From Opitutus sp. GAS368 (GTDB lineage Bacteria > Verrucomicrobiota > Verrucomicrobiia > Opitutales > Opitutaceae), in contig CAMDOO010000033.1 in the NCBI GenBank assembly GCA_945903545.1, positions 1 through 34,278 of the forward strand: 34,278 bases of DNA, given 5' to 3'. The notes beneath the pieces were generated by a model. That model had not been told where the DNA came from. It saw nothing but the letters and a program-made list of their open reading frames with translations, and did not search any database. Positions within the stretch are counted from its first letter, which is position 1, and every line of letters begins with the position of its first letter. Positions 31,522 to 34,278 of this stretch are shown here, one piece after another. The translations under genes and the position numbers were made by a program.

Positions 31522-32553
31522 ATGTTTTCCGAGATCACCCGCCAGCAGTTCCGCCGTTTCCGGTCCATCCGCCGGGCTTGGATCTCGTTCTGGATCCTCG
31601 TGGGGGCGTACGTGCTGTCGCTCTTCAGCGAGCATCTGGCCAACGACCGGCCGCTCGTCATGCGCTACAACGGGGGCACGTACTTCCCGACGGTCAAGTT
31701 CTACTCGGCGGAAACGTTCGGTGGCCGCTATCGCACGGAGGCGGACTATCTCGCCCTGGAGCAAAGCCCCGAGTTTCTCGCGAAGGGAGGCTGGATGCTG
31801 TTCCCGATCATCAAGTCGGACCCGCTGCGCAACTACCTCAAGGAGGAGGGCAGTCCGCCGCATGCGCCGTCCGCCCGCCACTGGCTGGGGACGGACGACT
31901 CGGCCCGCGATGTCGCGGCCCGGCTGCTGTACGGCTTTCGCTTGAGTATGAGTTTTGCCCTCACGCTGGCGATTCTCGGCGCCGTGGTCGGGGTCATCGT
32001 CGGCGGCCTTCAGGGTTATGCCGGCGGCTGGTTCGACCTCGCCGGCCAGCGGATCATCGAGATCTGGTCGGCGCTGCCCTTCCTCTATGTGGTGATCCTG
32101 ATCGGTTCGATTTACGGCCAGACCTTCGGGGTGCTGCTGTTCGTTTTCCTGCTCTTCGAGTGGATTGGCCTCTCCTATTACATGCGCGGCGAGTTCTACC
32201 GGTTGAAAAACCAGACCTTCACGCAGGCGGCGCAGGCGCTCGGCGCCGGGAAGTTCCGGATCCTTTACCGGCACATCCTGCCCAACGCGATGGTGCCGGT
32301 GATCACGCTCTTTCCCTTCATGCTCATTGGCGGCATCTCGTCCCTCACCGCCCTCGACTTCCTCGGCTTCGGCCTGCCGCCGCCCACGCCCTCCTGGGGC
32401 GAGATGCTGCAGCAGGGGCTGAAGTACCTCTACGCCCCCTGGCTCGCGTTCTCGTCGGTGCTTGCGCTCTTTACCACGCTGCTCCTTGCGAGCTTTGTGG
32501 GGGAGGGCGCCCGTGCTGCCTTCGACCCCCGTTCCTCCAATGCCATCCGCTGA
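31522..32553 (+). CDS. yejE: ABC transporter permease, YejE-like
   Basis: The 343-residue second permease has the YejE layout: TM1 near residues 19-35, a long periplasmic segment containing LVMRYNGGTYFP and HWLGTDDSARDVAARLLYGFR, then five helices with the EAA loop (FTQAAQALGAGKFRILYRHILPNA). It forms the membrane channel with the YejB-like subunit. It begins 3 bases after that gene and overlaps the first ATPase gene by 14 bases. Confidence 0.9.
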   Translation: MFSEITRQQFRRFRSIRRAWISFWILVGAYVLSLFSEHLANDRPLVMRYNGGTYFPTVKFYSAETFGGRYRTEADYLALEQSPEFLAKGGWMLFPIIKSDPLRNYLKEEGSPPHAPSARHWLGTDDSARDVAARLLYGFRLSMSFALTLAILGAVVGVIVGGLQGYAGGWFDLAGQRIIEIWSALPFLYVVILIGSIYGQTFGVLLFVFLLFEWIGLSYYMRGEFYRLKNQTFTQAAQALGAGKFRILYRHILPNAMVPVITLFPFMLIGGISSLTALDFLGFGLPPPTPSWGEMLQQGLKYLYAPWLAFSSVLALFTTLLLASFVGEGARAAFDPRSSNAIR

Positions 32554-33391
32554 ACCCGCTCCCGCCGCCCCGCCGCTCCTGCAGGTCAACGGGCTGACCA
32601 TCCGTTTCGGCGAGCACACCGCCGTGGACGGCATCTCGTTCCGTCTCGGGAAGGGCGAGACCCTCGCGGTGGTCGGCGAATCAGGCAGTGGCAAGAGCGT
32701 CTCCGCGTTGGCCCTCACCCGGCTTCTCCCACCCCCGCCCGCCTGCCGGCTCGGGGGCGAAATCCTCCTCGGCGACCGCGACATCCTGAAGCTGGATGAA
32801 CCGGCGCTGCACCGGATCCGGGGCAAGGAGATCGCCTACATCTTCCAAGAACCTTCGTCCTCGCTGAATCCCCTCTTCACCATCGGCGCGCAGATCGCGG
32901 AGGCGATCCGGCTGCACCGGCCCGACGTGAAGAACCCCGTCGCCGAGATCTTGCGCGTGCTTGACCTCGTCGGCATCCGCGACCCGGAGAAGCGCCACCG
33001 CGATTATCCCCACCAGCTTTCCGGCGGCATGCAGCAGCGCGTCATGATCGCCATGGCGCTGGTCTGCCAGCCGAAGATCCTCGTCGCGGACGAGCCGACC
33101 ACCGCGCTCGATGTCACCATCCAGGCCCAGATTATCGACCTGCTCCGCGACCTGAAGCAGAAGCTCGGGATGTCGGTGCTGATGATCACGCACAACTTCG
33201 GCATCGTGCACGGGTTCGCGGACCGCGTGATCGTGATGTTTCGTGGCAAGATCGTGGAGGAGGGCCCGACCGAGGTGATCCTGCGCCAGCCGCAGCATCC
33301 GTACACCAAGGCGCTCATCAGCTGCATTCCGCGGCTCGGCCAGCGGCAGGAGCGCCTCGTCACCATCGATTACTCGACCCTCGTCCCATGA
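32540..33391 (+). CDS. ABC transporter ATP-binding protein, N-terminal half of YejF as a separate gene
   Basis: The 283-residue ATPase has Walker A GESGSGKS (46-53), Q-loop FQEPSSSLNPLF, signature LSGGMQQR (160-167), Walker B ILVADEP (180-186), the H-loop in MITHNF, and the oligopeptide-family tail QHPYTKALISCIPRL. ATG 32540 is preferred over an earlier start because the upstream residues are unlike the family. In E. coli YejF fuses both ATPase halves; here they are two genes overlapping by 4 bases. It powers the Yej-type peptide importer with its partner. Confidence 0.88.
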   Translation: MPSAEPAPAAPPLLQVNGLTIRFGEHTAVDGISFRLGKGETLAVVGESGSGKSVSALALTRLLPPPPACRLGGEILLGDRDILKLDEPALHRIRGKEIAYIFQEPSSSLNPLFTIGAQIAEAIRLHRPDVKNPVAEILRVLDLVGIRDPEKRHRDYPHQLSGGMQQRVMIAMALVCQPKILVADEPTTALDVTIQAQIIDLLRDLKQKLGMSVLMITHNFGIVHGFADRVIVMFRGKIVEEGPTEVILRQPQHPYTKALISCIPRLGQRQERLVTIDYSTLVP

Positions 33392-34176
33392 GCGCACTTC
33401 TCACCGTCACTGACCTGAAGGTGCATTTCCCGGTGCGCACCGGCATCGTGCGCCGCATCACCGACCACATCCGCGCGGTCGACGGCGTCTCGTTCACGGT
33501 GCCCGAGGGCGCGACGGTCGGGCTCGTCGGCGAGTCGGGCAGCGGCAAGTCCACCACGGGCAAGTCGATCATCCGGCTCGCGCCCGTCACGAGCGGCTCG
33601 ATCGCGTACCGTGCGACGGAGCTGACCGGGCTGTCGGCGAAGGAATTCCTGCCGTACCGGAAGCGGATCCAGATGATCTTCCAGGATCCCTACAACTCGC
33701 TCAATCCGCGCCTGACCGTCGAGACGATCGTCGGCGAGTCGCTGGAGATTCATTTCCCGGCGCTGGACCGCGCGGCGCGCCGGGCCCGCGTGCTCGAGCT
33801 GCTGGAGCTGGTCGGCCTCGAGAAGAAGCACATCGACCGCTATCCCCACGAGTTCTCCGGCGGCCAGCGCCAGCGCATCGGCATCGCCCGCACCCTCGCG
33901 GTGCAGCCGGAGTTCGTCATCTGCGATGAGCCGGTGAGCGCCCTCGACGTCTCCGTGCAGGCCCAGATCGTGAACCTGCTCCAGGATCTGCAGAAGCAGC
34001 TCAAGCTGACCTACCTTTTCATCTCGCACGACCTCGCCGTGGTGGAGCACATCTGCTCGCACGTGCTCGTGATGCAGAATGGGAAGATCGTGGAATCAGC
34101 CTCCTCCGAGCAGCTCTACCGGGCCCCGCAGCACGAGTATACGAAGAAGCTGCTGGCGGCGGTGCCGGACTTTTGA
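33388..34176 (+). CDS. ABC transporter ATP-binding protein, C-terminal half of YejF as a separate gene
   Basis: The 262-residue OppF-like ATPase has Walker A GESGSGKS (48-55), Q-loop FQDPYNSLNPRL, signature FSGGQRQR (156-163), Walker B FVICDEP, H-loop FISHDL, and the tail QHEYTKKLLAAVPDF. It begins with an ATGA overlap of the preceding ATPase gene and ends the five-gene transporter operon. The C-terminus is complete. Confidence 0.9.
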   Translation: MSALLTVTDLKVHFPVRTGIVRRITDHIRAVDGVSFTVPEGATVGLVGESGSGKSTTGKSIIRLAPVTSGSIAYRATELTGLSAKEFLPYRKRIQMIFQDPYNSLNPRLTVETIVGESLEIHFPALDRAARRARVLELLELVGLEKKHIDRYPHEFSGGQRQRIGIARTLAVQPEFVICDEPVSALDVSVQAQIVNLLQDLQKQLKLTYLFISHDLAVVEHICSHVLVMQNGKIVESASSEQLYRAPQHEYTKKLLAAVPDF

Positions 34177-34189
34177 GGACGGCGGCAGT

Positions 34190-34278
34190 CCTTAAGGCAG
34201 GCTTAAGGTAGGGGCGGCTGTCCTCAGCCGCCCTCGCTCGTTCCACCTTGGCTTGAACGCAAGGGCGACTGAGGACAG
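34190..34278. repeat. REP-like repeat cluster after the transporter operon, cut by the window end
   Basis: Three nested structures are visible. CCTTAAG and CTTAAGG (34190-34208) form a perfect hairpin. A REP-like unit follows (34208-34233): GTAG, GGGCGGCTG, TCCT, CAGCCGCCC. The word CTGTCCTCAGCCGCCCT (34218-34234) recurs inverted with one mismatch at 34262-34278, the last base of the window. The element probably continues beyond the edge, and either hairpin could also end transcription of the operon. Confidence 0.6.

Noticed and set aside
30502-32826. Minus-strand open frame of 774 codons across the permease genes
   Set aside because: It is antisense to two clear permeases and an ATPase, with His/Arg/Glu-rich nonsense composition typical of antisense frames in GC-rich genes.

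Overview
The window is a GC-rich bacterial chromosome segment that looks like a verrucomicrobial heterotroph, most likely Opitutaceae. This is inferred from gene families, not from a marker gene. The signs are an EF-hand/beta-propeller/HEAT/cytochrome c giant of the PVC type, ThuA-like and DUF1080 (3-keto-disaccharide hydrolase) proteins, a duplicated C-terminal domain typical of verrucomicrobial surface proteins, few Shine-Dalgarno sites, and heptameric and REP-like intergenic repeats. No phage, insertion sequence or CRISPR array is visible. LAYOUT: 1-2400 is decayed: a frameshifted remnant of an autotransporter-repeat surface protein, then a glucosamine-6-phosphate deaminase pseudogene. 2618-7556 holds two large exported proteins (DUF1080-SGNH fusion; EF-hand/propeller/HEAT/cytochrome c). 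7647-14254 is a tightly packed cytosolic sugar-acid operon: SDR, FAH-family hydrolase, ACS-type MFS transporter, YjhG/YagF-type aldonate dehydratase, and two more SDRs. 14347-16657 carries two exported ThuA-like proteins. 16948-18177 is a minus-strand pair (SDR, NIPSNAP). 18342-22765 is an exported trio: cytochrome c-Asd-type sugar dehydrogenase, aldose 1-epimerase and SMP-30 lactonase. A fused FAD/Fe-S 2-hydroxyacid dehydrogenase (22900-25857), a TonB-dependent receptor, tRNA-Glu(CTC) and a complete yejABEF-like peptide ABC transporter (28685-34176) follow. HOW IT MAY WORK TOGETHER (inference): outside the cytoplasmic membrane a mutarotase, a PQQ-type dehydrogenase with its own heme and a lactonase would turn a free sugar into an aldonate. 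The MFS protein would import it, the IlvD/Edd-type dehydratase would give the 2-keto-3-deoxy acid, an SDR would oxidise it to the 2,4-diketo acid, and the FAH hydrolase would cleave that to pyruvate plus glycolate or lactate. The FAD/Fe-S enzyme could then oxidise the 2-hydroxyacid. MAIN NOVEL SIGNAL: four exported proteins with unrelated folds (SGNH hydrolase, ThuA, Asd beta-propeller, SMP-30 propeller) each carry a homologous helical module of about 90 residues, usually followed by an Arg/Gly-rich tract. In three it is inserted inside the catalytic fold; in the fourth it follows the signal peptide. Three further exported proteins have the Arg/Gly tract without the module. This looks like a shared, undescribed accessory domain marking an exported sugar-oxidation system.
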